Assembly: GCA_021229015.1 (NCBI GenBank)
Contig: CM037791.1
Location: 53,728,798-53,792,797, forward strand
Length of the DNA stretch: 64,000 nucleotides
Direction: 5' to 3'
DNA from: Solen grandis
Lineage: Eukaryota > Mollusca > Bivalvia > Adapedonta > Solenidae
In this document: positions 31,292 through 43,900 of the stretch, piece after piece
Position numbering within the stretch: the first letter of the stretch is position 1
Layout of the letters: the number at the start of each line of letters is the position of its first letter
Made by a program: the position numbers and the translations under genes
Notes under the pieces: generated by a model
Database searches by the model: none
The model's input: the letters and a program-made list of their open reading frames with translations, nothing else
Told to the model about the DNA's origin: nothing

Positions 31292-32217
31292 GCCTGGCAG
31301 AAGAAATGGGAAGGTAGTCGACGTTTAAGCACCCCGGCTGTTACCGGAGGTCCTCCTTCAGTTCGAAGCAAAGACCTCTATTCAAGCACCAACGGTATTT
31401 CGGAGATCGGAGAAATGGACCTCGAAACATCCAAGACCGTATCCACGTCATTACCAGAATACTTAGATCTCGATGAATACCCGGCAATAAAGAAAGCCAA
31501 GCCCGAAGAGAGCCCGACCTTCAATGGAGTGATATCACCCCGGTATTCAGAAAGATATCACGCCGCCCTAAAGATGCCCCCCAGTACGGGGAAGTTTGGA
31601 GGGGTTTCCAAGCAAAATCAACCGAGACTGTCAATCAAGTTTCTCTTGATCCTCGACTTGACACAATTGTAGAAAATCCACTTTCTAGAGAAAACACAAC
31701 AGCAGAAGGGAAATCTAATGTTAAAAGAAAAATGAACTCTGATTTGTTCCCGCACTATGATAGAAGGACTTTAGCCTCCCGTACAACTGGAACCCATAGC
31801 ACAGCCTCTATTGGAGATGTAAGTTTCCACCCACTCAGCAGGTCTAGTCACTTGAGTGCTTCAAATGCAAGTATATTTGACGATCCAACTTGGTTGACTG
31901 AGAACTCTAAAGATTCTGAAGCCACATTTTCCTTAGGTAAAAATTTACTGCCTGAATTTCAATCGAACCCCGAGAAGGATCAAAAATGGTTCATGAAATC
32001 GCCACAAAAAGCAGAATTCTCGAGGGAAGATATTGCTTATTTCAAAAGTCGCACCACTAAGAAAACTGGTATTAATAATATGATAGACACCATAGGTATG
32101 CGACGCTCGACTAGCAGCTTGCAGATTATTCAAGAGGAAAAGAAGAGAGGGAAAGAAAAACACAAGAAAACACTGCAAAAAGAAGTGCGCCCCCGTTCTC
32201 CAAAATTTGACGATTAA
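31292..32217 (+). CDS. Candidate terminal exon 1 of copy A (intracellular tail starting AWQKKWEG)
   Basis: The acceptor at 31290-31291 opens a phase-0 frame beginning AWQKKWEG that runs to about 31573. There it is broken: frame 1 stops at 31670-31672, while a second frame is open from about 31560 to TAA at 32215-32217. One missing base in the C6 run at 31575-31580 would join the two into a single tail of about 308 residues. The content is polar, Ser/Thr-rich and basic near the end, with no catalytic domain I recognise. The start motif W-x-x-K-W-E recurs in the exons at 32882 and 37973, all with phase-0 acceptors. That suggests alternative or duplicated intracellular tails of the same receptor family. 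The break could be an assembly homopolymer error, an allele, or decay. Confidence 0.6.
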
Positions 32218-32881
32218 CACGGGTACTGTAGTTGGTTTTAGTTGGATGACACCTCTTCTTGTTCAATGTGTGTTAACTGCATGGCATTGGTGGCACTTTC
32301 ACAACAGTTTTTCTTTTCGCTGCATAATTGACCGTCTAGAGGTTTAATCAGACTTGGGAACGTTTTGGAGATTTGGCAATGAATTTAAAAGTTTTAACAG
32401 AAAATATTGGCATTACAGTTAGAAAACATATGCACTACGTGTAAATAATGTATAGTGCCTGATTTGTTTTTGAAACAAACAAAGAGTATGGCTACATATT
32501 TTCTAAAGCAACTCGGAATTTTGTTTCTAATTACACAATTCATTTGCTATACTACTTTTTACTGCATAAGATTTAAATAATTTGGTTTTTGAATTATTGA
32601 AATATATATATTTGCCTTCTGATGATGATAATTTATTATCCATGTCTGTATTTTAGAGATAATTCTATATGAACATTTATACATTTATTTCACCGCATTG
32701 TACACCGAGAGCATCTTTCCATCTGAAATATTTAAAACATGTCACTAAACATGACGCTAATATTTGCGCGAACACATTATCCCTTGCAACATGAGCAAAT
32801 TATAATATAAAACTTTTCCGTAAACATCACCTTAAAAAAATGTAGTATTTACGTAAACCCATTTCCGTCATTTCTTTTTAG

Positions 32882-33634
32882 GGCTGGAAGTACAAATGGG
32901 AGTATCTGATGCGACCAAAGTCTCCACACCTCTCCAGGTTTCGACGACCCAGACAGGTACGCCCCAAAACTGCTCCGCCAACTCTGCAGAATACCATAAG
33001 GAAGGTCAACAAAAAACCTAAAATTATGATTACGTTTAGAGGAAGTACAAGAAAGGACACTACTGAAGCAGCTTGCGAAACGAACCCTCTGGAATCAGTT
33101 GTTCAAGATTCGACAATAACAGGTTCCAATCCTGAGCTACGAGTTGTTGATCAGGAGGAAACAGGTACTCTGCATGCTATCAAAACAGAAAGATCAAGGT
33201 CATTACCTTATATCGGATCACCAGTGTTCGGGAGATTAAGGAAGAGCCAAAGAGGCTACTCAAACGATACACTCATACAATCTTCTGTGACAAGCTCATC
33301 AATGCAATCCATTATAACAATCAAATCAAATATCACATTTGCGTCAGAAAAATCAGTTGACGTCAAACACATGATTTCAGATACGGGCACTGATGAAAAC
33401 GAAACAGGAGATGGAAGACAAGAAGAGGTTCAGCAAGAACCTATTCAGCAGAATGACTCTATTTTTGATTCAATGTCTGTATGTTCGGGTAAGTTTTATC
33501 CGGATTACTGGTTATACAATGGAAGTGATGAAGAGATATGGCGGGCTGACTCTATAAGATTTCTTTTTAAACGTAAGTTGAAGGAAGCTAAAACGTGGTG
33601 TATTTCTGAAGTTGACGTAACAGCTAAAAGGTAG
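32882..33634 (+). CDS. Candidate terminal exon 2 of copy A (tail starting GWKYKWEY)
   Basis: A TTTTTAG acceptor at 32875-32881 is followed by an uninterrupted phase-0 frame of 250 codons ending in TAG at 33632-33634. It begins GWKYKWEYLMRP, repeating the W-x-x-K-W-E start of the exons at 31292 and 37973. The tail is basic near its start, with RPKTAPP (a motif type often seen in cytoskeletal and ciliary proteins), and is Ser/Thr-rich later; it has no known catalytic domain. An AATAAA at 33673-33678 lies 39 nt after the stop, as expected for a real 3' end. Because exon 31292-32217 has its own stop, this exon can only be used as a mutually exclusive last exon or by a separate transcript. Confidence 0.65.
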   Translation, partial: GWKYKWEYLMRPKSPHLSRFRRPRQVRPKTAPPTLQNTIRKVNKKPKIMITFRGSTRKDTTEAACETNPLESVVQDSTITGSNPELRVVDQEETGTLHAIKTERSRSLPYIGSPVFGRLRKSQRGYSNDTLIQSSVTSSSMQSIITIKSNITFASEKSVDVKHMISDTGTDENETGDGRQEEVQQEPIQQNDSIFDSMSVCSGKFYPDYWLYNGSDEEIWRADSIRFLFKRKLKEAKTWCISEVDVTAKR

Positions 33635-34042
33635 ACCATACTGCAGGGCAATGTTTTTTGTTTTTTTTTATAAATAAAATGTACAAACTTGAAGATTTTT
33701 TAACATATGGTCCATTCCTGTTCTGCTTTCAGAGATATTGTTGGATCGAACGTATTGGTTGATAATGCTTCTGATTAGGAAGAGTAAACTAATGGCATAG
33801 CTTTACGTAGCTCACCAAAAATAAGCGAAATTTATTTTAAAAAATTGCATCGGTCTATATTTGTTTACTGAAATGTCTAAGTTTTTCTTGGAATTATTAA
33901 TACAGCTACGTGAATATGAATTCATATTTACTGTTAGAATTATAAACAATCATATCTGTTTGTCTAAATACATACTCTTTTGTCCAACCGTTTAAGCAAT
34001 ATATGTGTTTTTGAAACATTTTATTAACCACAAAGTTTTCAA

Positions 34043-34145
34043 CAAGGTATAAAAACTCTGGTAGAAATGGTTTCTTGAAGAAATGTAATATTTAATAAAA
34101 ACTCTGGTAGAAATGGTTTCTTGAAGAAATGTAATATTTAATAAA
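34043..34145. repeat. Perfect tandem duplication of about 51 bp
   Basis: The segment starting AAAACTCTGGTAGAAATGGT and ending AATATTTAAT occurs twice in succession without differences. It is downstream of the exon at 32882-33634. Confidence 0.9.
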
Positions 34146-34199
34146 ATGGATATGTAATTTTCAAAAGTACGCTGTATGAAGGGCTGGCATTTTTAATTA

Positions 34200-36540
34200 A
34201 AAAAGTTTGGAGAACACTTCCCTCGACATGACCTAGATCCAGAGGTTCCGTTGGAGGCAATGATTGGTTATGTCATCAGTGGTTATCAATCCTTTCCGAG
34301 AAAGGGAACGGTGTATTTCATGCTGATGTAAATCATACAGAGAGAAGACTCTATGTACTTTCATGTTTCATATTTATACATGTATTTCATCTATAGTTTG
34401 TTTTAACTACTTTGTAAATATGTTCTAAATATTTATTCAATAAATTAAAAACTCGAAATATTTTTGTTGTTGTTCAATACGACTATTATTACTGTTAAAA
34501 CCTCTTACGAAAAAAAAAAAAAAAAAAAAAATCCTAATTTAAAAAAAAAACGCCGAAACTGCCCATTATTCGAAACCCCGATTACTGGAAAAATCAATTC
34601 AAGAAGATCCTCCTATATGCTGAAACATCCTCGTTATACCTTTCGAATAGACTTTCGAACACCACTATTACTGGAACACCACCATCTACCCACATGTCTG
34701 AAAGACACAGATACCTTCGATGTTCAAACACAAAACTAAAACACCATGTACGAATATGCAACTTTAATATGATGGACCGTATTGGGATTACCAAAGAAAA
34801 AAAAAACATATTCAATTAAATAGGTACAACTTCAAGATATGTTTCAATCATACTCATACAATCAGAAAAAGTGTTTAAACAAGCTTGGCTTAGATTGATT
34901 TTTATGAATATTGTACAAAAAATGAACCAATTGTTGTAACCTATTTAGACATGAATTAATCAATTAGATGTAATACTTATCAAACCTTATGATAGAAAGG
35001 GGTAGAAACTCAAAAGAATATGTACTAACTATAAAATGATTTTTATTTGAGGATGAGTACCACTTTCTGTTAGTATGTCCAAAGATTGCTGAGTTATGGA
35101 AATAATATCTTGCGTAGAAATGTTTCAATGGCACACGAAACGAAATTTATTTTCAGTTTATCAATAATTATTGTACACCACCAAGGAAAATATTTATATC
35201 ATGCTTTTGAATTAAGTCCACGCGCAAGAAGATTAATTGTGTATATTGCATTTCCTGCAAAATATTTACGCATATCTTATAATTTTGTGCGTGATTTTTT
35301 TTTTGCTTGTTAATGGGGTTTAACATCAAGGTATTTCAGTCATTTGGAGACTGTCCTTATATGCTGAACTCCATACAAGGGAGATATACAAGTACATGAA
35401 CCATGTTTTCGACTTTTGTATGTCGCGGTCGGGGGTCGAGCCCACGACCTGGCTGGGAGGACGATCTAACCACACGACCACCGGAACCAGATACTTTATT
35501 TTAAGCTACAATTATAAAATATGTTAACAGGACTTACAAATGTGTATTTAAAATCAAGAACATTATGTGAACTGTGTTCGATGCCAATTTTGATGTGACA
35601 ACCAATCACATGTTATCATTTTCGTAAAAGATTCAAGTTTAGATTTATAAATGATATGTTACGTTATATTAAATTGTATTAGGATTTAAAGCATCTCGAA
35701 ACAATCCTGTCAACCTTCGTGACTTGGTAACAAACTGCTTTATAAAGGTCAGATGGGCTGTATGAGGGATAGGGCGGTGGCTGTCAGTTCCCTTTTCTGC
35801 TCTGTATTTCTGTTCAAGTATTGAAAAGCGGACTTCCTCTGGGGAAGTGTTTCGGATGTCCGGGCCATTTGTCCGATCCCTCAATATCTTCAAATGCAAG
35901 TGCATATTACGTTAAAGGCGGAATAACCCGAGGATTTCCGATCAAATGGTGTATTGATTACAGTTTTCAAAATGTCTCAAATTAGTATCCCCCACCTCTC
36001 AGACATACACGAAACTGTAAATGTACATTCTCAGTCATAATGCAATATTTTCAATTTAATTATGTTCACTGTATTAATGAATACACTCCTGAAAACCACT
36101 TTACAGGTTATGCGTCATTGAATGTGTAAAACCACTGATAATATAGATAAAATTGAAACAGTCAAGAAGTTAAAGAGTTAAATATGAAAACCCATTTATG
36201 GGCAATCAAGTGTTGAATTTCTACCGATTTTAAAATCCAATTACTGCCATAGATCAAAACTGTGTGATTATGTACCGACACGTCTATAGTCCAAGTTCAA
36301 CGAAACGCGTTGCTAAAACAATAGGCCTATTTTAACACATGAGACAATGAGAGTATTATTTGATATATGTACAGACCGTGTGTTTAATAAGAATATAATA
36401 ACTGTTTCAGTATGAAGGCAGTAGGTTTAATAAAATAAAAAGGTTTAATCAGTAAAATTGGCATTTTCGTCATAAATTTTAAACTATTGATTCTGTTGAA
36501 TTTATATCCGAAAAATGAGGAGTTTACTGTGGTATTGAAC
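34200..36540. other. Stretch between tail exons with no supported coding sequence
   Basis: AT-rich sequence with a poly-A tract near 34510 and one SINE (35290-35495). No exon resembling the ectodomain or membrane exons of copies A and B was found on the plus strand. Confidence 0.55.
35290..35495 (-). mobile_element. tRNA-derived SINE
   Basis: On the minus strand: GGTGGTCGTGTGGTTAGATC (A box), GTGGGCTCGACCCCCGACC (B box) and a tail with TGAAATACCTTGATGTTAAAC. A diverged copy of the same type occurs at 36885-37140. Confidence 0.75.
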
Positions 36541-36557
36541 TAGGGATTATTTAATAG

Positions 36558-38551
36558 GACAAATTTAAGATCATTTCGAAAATGGGAGGGGAACAAAGCA
36601 GGCCTCCTGTTAAGCCTCCGAAGATAAAGAAGAAACGTGAAAGAAAGGCGAAAGTTATCGATTACCTCCCCGAAGTTTCCCGGAAAAGGCCGAAGTCGGG
36701 ACACAGTTGGAGAGACGTCCAATTGATACAGATGCTTGGCGAGGTTTGAGTCGTTAATTTTACAGATAATTAAGATTCTGTAATTAAGATTTTGTAATAA
36801 CTTGAATTGGTTGATTGTCTATATATTCAAATCATACATTACATTGTTCATTATAGCCGACGATATCTGAATGCAAAAGAATGTTTGTTTGTTAATTTGG
36901 TTTATTTCAATCATTTAGAGACTATGTCTACTTAAGACATATATTGTGCTGCCACACTACAACATCACGCCGTAGACATGTGGCATGATACCACTACCAG
37001 TCACATTGTCCCGACACTGGGCCAACCAGTCCTGCAACTACACTTATATGCTGAGCGCCGAGCAAGCGAGCTATATCAGTTTTTGTATGTCGCGGCCGGG
37101 GACCAAACTCACGATCTCCCGCTCCCGATGCCACCGGGGACGGTGAATGCATATGTAATGTGTGTGTGTGTATGTGTGTGTGTGTGATCTCACTTTTTTG
37201 TACATACACTGTGTACTTACTGTTGCTTAACCATTGCCATTTTCTTTTATTTATGTCAAGTCTTTATGTTTGTGTAACGCTAACTTCTTCCTAACATTTT
37301 TACTTCCAGCAAGGACGGGCCGTCACATACGAATCGTTTACCAGCCAATCTGTCGTTAACCATCCTACCATACCGGCAAGTATTCCTTATATACATCAAA
37401 ATGTAACATTTAAAATACTTACTGATACTACTACTACTGTTAAATCTTAGTGCTAACAATATATGTTTATTGTTGTAAATAAAACCGAAACAAATACAAA
37501 AGCATACAGTATGAATATAACAGGGTTGGTTGTAACAATAAGTTTTAGGTTATAGCATATTCAATACGCGTATTATGTTTACAGTGTATGACTATCATGC
37601 AACTATTAGTTATGTTGAGATAAAGTAATGTGATATTTTTATATAGTCTGGTTACCCTAGTGCACAAAGGTACATCCATCGACCAGAAAATCAGTTGGGA
37701 TATTTACACACGTGATATATTCATGTGAATAGACCAGGCCCCGTTTTCTTGATAGCGACTTAAATACGATCTCAGACTCAAATTCGTGTAATATTCTAAA
37801 ACCTCTATCGAAACTAGTGGACATAGATTGGATCATTAATAAGGAACAATTTTAATTTTCGAGAGCGCGAGGTCGGGACTCGAACCTACAACGGCAAAGG
37901 GTCATATGATAACCCCTAGACATCGGGTGGTTCTCCGTGCATTATCAAATAAACATATGATTTACTTTTCAGAGGTGGCAGAGCAAATGGGAGATTGATT
38001 TAAGACCTACAGAGCCAAATGAAACACCAGAGGTATTACGTACATGGAAGAGTATGCCCCTACCGTCACTAACCGACGTTTCCCCAGCAACCATTAACGT
38101 GACTCCTGTACAGAGGCCATCGCTGGGCAACATCTCTAAAAAAAGCAAAGGAAAGGATAACGGTAGAAACGGTAGGAAGAAATCCAGTCCAATGCCGGAC
38201 ATTGAAGAATTTGATGCCTTTGAGCGTGTTAGTGTGTCATCGCTTCAAGTTGACAGTCATAAGATGATTTACAGAACCGATGCAAGAGAAAACAGCGTAA
38301 TAGATATGGTAGCAAAGTTATGGAAATATGAGCCCAAGAAAGCCAACGTCGCCTGGTTCCTGGGAAATGATCCGCATTTGAAAAACGAGACGCAAGTGGT
38401 AGAAACGTTGCCCAAAGCACCAAAATTTCATAAAAGTTCAGAAAACATCGCTAAAGGGAAGAAAGGCAGCAGACATTTTAAGAATATTGACATTCTTAAG
38501 CTTAACCACGGGAAACCGAAGTTCATTCACAAAGTGGAGAAAGTGAAGTGA
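36558..38551 (+). CDS. Partial third unit C: duplicated juxtamembrane exon plus tail (36558-36743, 37310-37375, 37973-38551)
   Basis: The first exon (36558-36743, or from the ATG at 36582) carries PPKIKKKRERK and DYLP, matching PPKIRKRKRK and DYLP after the membrane helix of copy A. Its GTTTGA donor is in phase 0. The second exon (37310-37375) encodes 22 residues and uses a GCAAGT donor, so this would be a GC-AG intron. The third (37973-38551, TGA) begins RWQSKWEI, the same motif that starts the exons at 31292 and 32882, and ends in a lysine-rich tail; AATAAA follows at 38751-38756. All three exons join in phase 0. No ectodomain or membrane exon was found between 33.7 and 36.5 kb. The unit is therefore either a further set of alternative tail exons for copy A, a separate intracellular protein starting at ATG 36582 (context AAAATGG), or the remains of a tandem duplicate. 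Confidence 0.6.
36885..37140 (-). mobile_element. tRNA-derived SINE, diverged
   Basis: It shares TTTTTGTATGTCGCGGYCGG and TTATATGCTGAGC with the elements at 35290 and 54880. The tRNA-like head lies at its plus-strand right end. A (TG)n run follows at 37157-37187. It lies between exons one and two of unit C. Confidence 0.65.
37860..37935 (-). mobile_element. tRNA-like SINE head fragment
   Basis: The reverse complement of GGTCGGGACTCGAACCTACA is a B-box-like GGTTCGAGTCCCGACC. Only a short head is visible. Confidence 0.5.
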
Positions 38552-38814
38552 AAAAGGCTTAAATGACTTGATCTATGTGTTGTGTAGATTAAAAAAAAAT
38601 ATATATTCATACTTGGTAGATACATTTTAACTATTCACTCGAAGAGAAACTATTATATGTAATTCTGTGTCTATGACGTAGACATTTAATGACAAATTAT
38701 TCATAATTTGGCGGGTAAATATTTCGACATGTGTATGCACATGTCCAAACAATAAATGGCTGAATGTTTTTTATATTAAAGAATGTAAAAGTATTTGTTG
38801 TTATTTTTTTTTTA

Positions 38815-38925
38815 GTTTACCATCGCTTCAACCGTTTCAGATCATATCCAGAATCATATAACGATGTCGAGGGCGCAGAGGCACCCGGGATGTGTAGAAC
38901 CACTGGTATACCGGGAACCAGCAGG
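38815..38925 (-). mobile_element. SINE fragment
   Basis: AGTTTACCATCGCTTCAACC and ATATAACGATGTCGAGGGCG match, with many changes, the tail half of the element at 13600-13832. It lies just after the AATAAA of unit C. Confidence 0.6.
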
Positions 38926-38929
38926 ATGG

Positions 38930-40950
38930 CAAAACCAATTAACATGGTTCTCAAAATGAGAAATTGAAAAACAAGATTTAAATCATCGTGTAAAAGTAAA
39001 AACAAACCTGGTAACATATTCACGTGTAGACAATTATTACAAACAGTATATAACATTGGAATTTTTGAATCAAAAAGATATTGAATGACCTAATACTTAA
39101 TTACAGTAATGATTATTTATTATAAGCATAAAAAAACCGGTTTTAAGTTATATAATTATATGCATAGTAAAGTTAGGGCAGTACTTGTAGTGTATGTATT
39201 TTTTATGCAATACTAATATCTGACAGGAATACATGAAATAAAAAAATGTCATTACTATGTTATAAAATGTATTTCTGAGCTCAGCTTAAGGTTCTTTAAA
39301 TAAAAAAAGGCTTTTGTAAAAAAAAAATATTTCACATGAAATTGTTTGAAGCATAAGTAGTTATATGCATTGCTGTCTTGTTAAATGTTTACAGTAATGA
39401 TCAACTTACTATTTCCAAATTTTAATGTTTAAAATATCAGTGTATCTGGTTGCCAAAACAATCGTCAAGTTTGACCGCTGGCTGTATTTGCTTTTTAATC
39501 TATTTGAAACATGGCAGAGTAATTCATTGTCATGTGAATTACCATTATGGTAGGTCTTTATTCCGGATGACCATGAATTGGTCTTCTCACCTGAAGATTA
39601 TGCATAGTCGCTATTAGACAGATTGTAAGCGATTAAACTTTTAGTCAACATATTTGATAATTTTGCTGGGTTTTCCGTGTAATTTCATGATATCAGTATC
39701 ATTTCCCGGAAATGAATCTTTGCGAGTATTTTACCTTGATACAAAGTGGATCAAGCATGTAAGGGACGAAAATGTCTGTAACAGCTAGACTGAAAAATAA
39801 ACCCCCTGAATATTATATATATAGCTGATAAATGATTTGAAAATTAGGATTGTCTCCCTTACATTGGTTTCTATTTAACCATTAGCGGATTAATACTTCA
39901 GTGAAAGTACATCGCTGGCCTGCCTACACAGTTGTCTAGCCCACACTGACTGGCCCACTCACTATGTTCAGCCTATGTTTAAAAAACATCTCAAACTAAG
40001 ATTATCCTCAATTAAATTTTAAAACTATCAAATGGTATAATTTCGAAATTTTGAAGAGGGCAGTAGTGATAGGTTAAGTATATATTCCGGTCCTCAAGGT
40101 CAGAAAATAATTCGAATTTCTGAGCGAGGGAAATAATTTCCACTTTATGTCATGAACAGCTTGTATCCGTAAGTCTATGACGCTTATTTTATTTGTATGC
40201 TAGACATTACGGTTTGTTCGCTTGTTTGCCTCTGCATTAGTTAAGTCATTTGGAGAAACATATCTTTCTAATAAATGTGAGTGTTGCTATACTGTGCTGT
40301 GCAGTATACATATATAAAACCGATCCTGGGCCTACTACATGTACCTTAGACTTATAGTATGTATATATGTAGACTTATGTTCACGCGGAATATATAAACC
40401 ATAAAACTGCCAATACTTTAATGTCTATAAACGCAAGATTTTTTTATGAAGTCATTTATTATCTAGGTAATAACAATTTCTTCTGCATTATTCTCGCATA
40501 TCATTTTGTTGTTTTCTACATGTGGCTTTCAGGTTCCACGATCTTTCCTTTTCTTTTATTCATGTATACATCGCCAGTTTGGGCGCAACTGATTATATAC
40601 ATTTATATCATTAATACCTTTGACCTGTTTAGATTAGCTTATGATCACGGTTACACTACAGTAAAATCTGTAGAGGATCAATGTACATGCGCATTAAAAC
40701 GATAATCCGTACGGACCTCTAATCCACATGTACTCGTCTTTGGGAACTTTAAATGACCTTTGATTTGCAAGGAACCAGTATTTCTCTGGCATGAGTCTAC
40801 ATCTGAGTCGCGCGCATGCGCAATCTCCGTAGATACGAAACTAATGTATTCGTTTTCAATGGCGGACATATACTCGTAGGTTTTTTAAACGGATTCCTTT
40901 ACAAATTGCAATGATAAAAATGTGAGTTACGACACAGATTCCGGCTTCTT
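38930..40950. other. Spacer between unit C and copy B, no gene seen
   Basis: AT-rich sequence. The promoter of copy B is presumably in its last part, but no TATA box or other firm element was recognised before the ATG at 40960. Confidence 0.5.
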
Positions 40951-40959
40951 TGCCTTAAC

Positions 40960-43900
40960 ATGACACCGTATGTTGTCCTGACAACAGTGTTATATTTGCT
41001 GATACGCAATGCAGGTAAGTTGATTTTACTTTCTGTAATTTACCCATATTTTTAGATAAAAATACCCTCAATGAAGTATCGTGAAATAAAATGAGTATAG
41101 GTGTTGAGTTATAATCAGTGGTTAAGAGTTTGGGTGACTGTAACTATTACCTGAAAAATAAATGATTTGAAAAATATCTTTTACATTTCAATATACATAT
41201 TAATTTTGTTGGTACATTGTAATCTTATGTAGCACTTTACGATACATATTTTAGTCTTCACGAGTGTCTTATTTCTCCCAGACAGTTTCGAAACTGAAGT
41301 CATTTTCATCCCAACACTCTCACTTTATTTTGAGATAATTGTTATTAAACCGGTTTTTAATCAATTGCCTATTGATAAGCGATACTTTTACTAATCAAAC
41401 TAAAAGGTATAATTGCTAATATCATTATGTTCCCTTACTATGAGAGTAAGACTGGATGGCCCGGTGTCAGGATAATGTGAAAATCAAGGATGTCATGTCA
41501 CTTGTCTATGATTTGACATCATACCTGTCTTATGTAGACAAAATTTTCCGAATGACAAGCTGAATCATATTCCTATTACGCCGCTTTTGGGAACAAATTA
41601 TTTCACTAATATCTTTTGACGATTCATGTGTTGGATAAGTACTTTGTGCATGGAAAGACCATAAAAGAGCATTGCCCGAAACAGGGCTCGAACCCACAAT
41701 CCCCGGATCGTAGTAATACACACCACCTTTGCAACACGGAGCCCTGTTCATCTTCTGATTGAAGCAATGTACTCACAAGGAGGGGTTATAATGATGTCTT
41801 TGGTGTTTTGGTGAAGACAACGATAATTTCTGATATAAAGTATGTGTCCCACTGCTGGGCCTTTCGTAAACATGTATACTATTCAGTTCTTCAGATACAC
41901 CGTAATCTAACTAAGTTAATTCCAATTGATATTTAATCCTATCTAATACATACAGAACCGACCGGATTTACTCTCTCTATTTAAACAGACTAGTGCTAAG
42001 GTTTTACACTTGTCTCTGTTTGTCTGTCTGTCTGGCTGTCTGTCTCTCTTTCATGGTCCCTCTCCTTCTTTGTTGCACCCTCTCCTTTTGCCTGTTATCC
42101 CCCCTCCCCCCTCACTCTAACATACTTTTTTATACCTCCCCGTCTTTCTCTTTGTCTTATAGCTACATGTACCTTGCATTTTTGCCATATGCCCCTTCAC
42201 TCCAATGTATATTTTGTTATATACCCCACACATACACACATATACTCATATATTGACAGAACATTATCACAGATCATCAAACTTCAGATACGTGCAATAT
42301 ATTTCTAAAAAACATCAATTACCTCAGATGTTTATATCAACAAATTCAAACAAATTGAACCTCATATAAATGTAGCCTCTACACCTGATTGCAATACGAA
42401 GCCAGTCTGTTTGATTACTTTCATTTATTAAAGGTATTCATCATTATGACTGTCCCTGTGTTACAGATGGCTGTGTTTTCCCGAGCGAGCTGAGCGGGAC
42501 GTGGTACAGCAGCCCCAAGGGCCCCCTGACCATCACTTCCACGGGCTCGCTCACCACCATCTCTTCATACAAGCTCAAGACCTTCGGGACAGTGTCTCTC
42601 TCGTGCTACCTTAACTCTGACAGCAACTATGTCTTCAAGTATGACACAAGGATTACGATTAACAATACATGTTGTAATTCCTTTTTCGTGGGGCCTTATA
42701 TTTTTGTTTTTCATTGAAAGCTTACCATACGAAAAATATACTTTAGTAGACGTATTCATTTTCCGGAATTCTGATTTCGTAAATTCATTAGTTTAATTCT
42801 ATCTTTCCCTTCAATTATTTCTAATCAATTTCATTTCTTCCCCCAAAACACCACTATGCAAGTTTGATGTAACATCCGAAATCTTTATTTAGAAGGATGG
42901 CTGCAGTACTCTAAGTGTATGTATATCCCCAAGGCATCAACATTACAAGCCGTCACATTTGTCTTAAGTAGTTACTCAAGAAAACATAGTAATTACTTGT
43001 TTTAGCACAGATGACTGCTTATTCCTGATATGAGAAGGCCTTCAAATTTGCTACTTAACACAGAATGGCTCCTATGGCTTCTTCGTAGGTATGGTCTCTA
43101 TATAGAAGTTACACATATAATACACCCCGTCTGTAGAATTCCGGAACCTTAGATCGGACAATTACAGCAGGTTGACTGTTTTGTATATGTGACTTCTAAA
43201 TACGCGTATTTGTAAGACTGACTGCAAGAGGCTGGCCCATAATTACAGGTTGATCTGTAATCTTTGTCTTTTCAGGTCCTCGTCCTTCTCCTACCATGGC
43301 CTGTCATTTGAGACTTTTGTCTGTTTCCAGTTGACGAACCGAATATCGTCACAAAAATACATATACTACTTGGGGTCAGGTAAGATCCTGGTAATCTGAC
43401 CAATTAATGAAAATACCTCAGTACGATCTCACACTCAAATTTGAGTATCATTCTTAAATCCATATTTAAACTATTGGACATAGTTTGAGTCTGATTGCAA
43501 TTTTAAAGTTACGAGGCCCTTAAATGACGATGCATGCTTGTAATCAATTATGAAATATATCATTTGAGCAAGACTATTCACGGTCTGGTCTAAGTCATAG
43601 TCCTGAACATTTAACTCATGCAATAAAAACTTCGACTCCCCGTGTCTTTAATAATGGTGGACAGTTTGAATGGGTCTATAACTTGTCATTATTTTCATCG
43701 TAATTGGACATGTTTAAAGATTTATTTTGCAAATGTAAAATATTCAGCTCAAGATTTCATATACTTAAGAATAGTTTGATGTCATACCATTGCATAATAT
43801 ATTAAACATTGTTCATGAAACCATTTGTGGCTGTTAAAATGGCTTACAGCCGTTGTTAAAGTGTTATGTATTAACCCCCATGATCTAATTGCAGTGGAGA

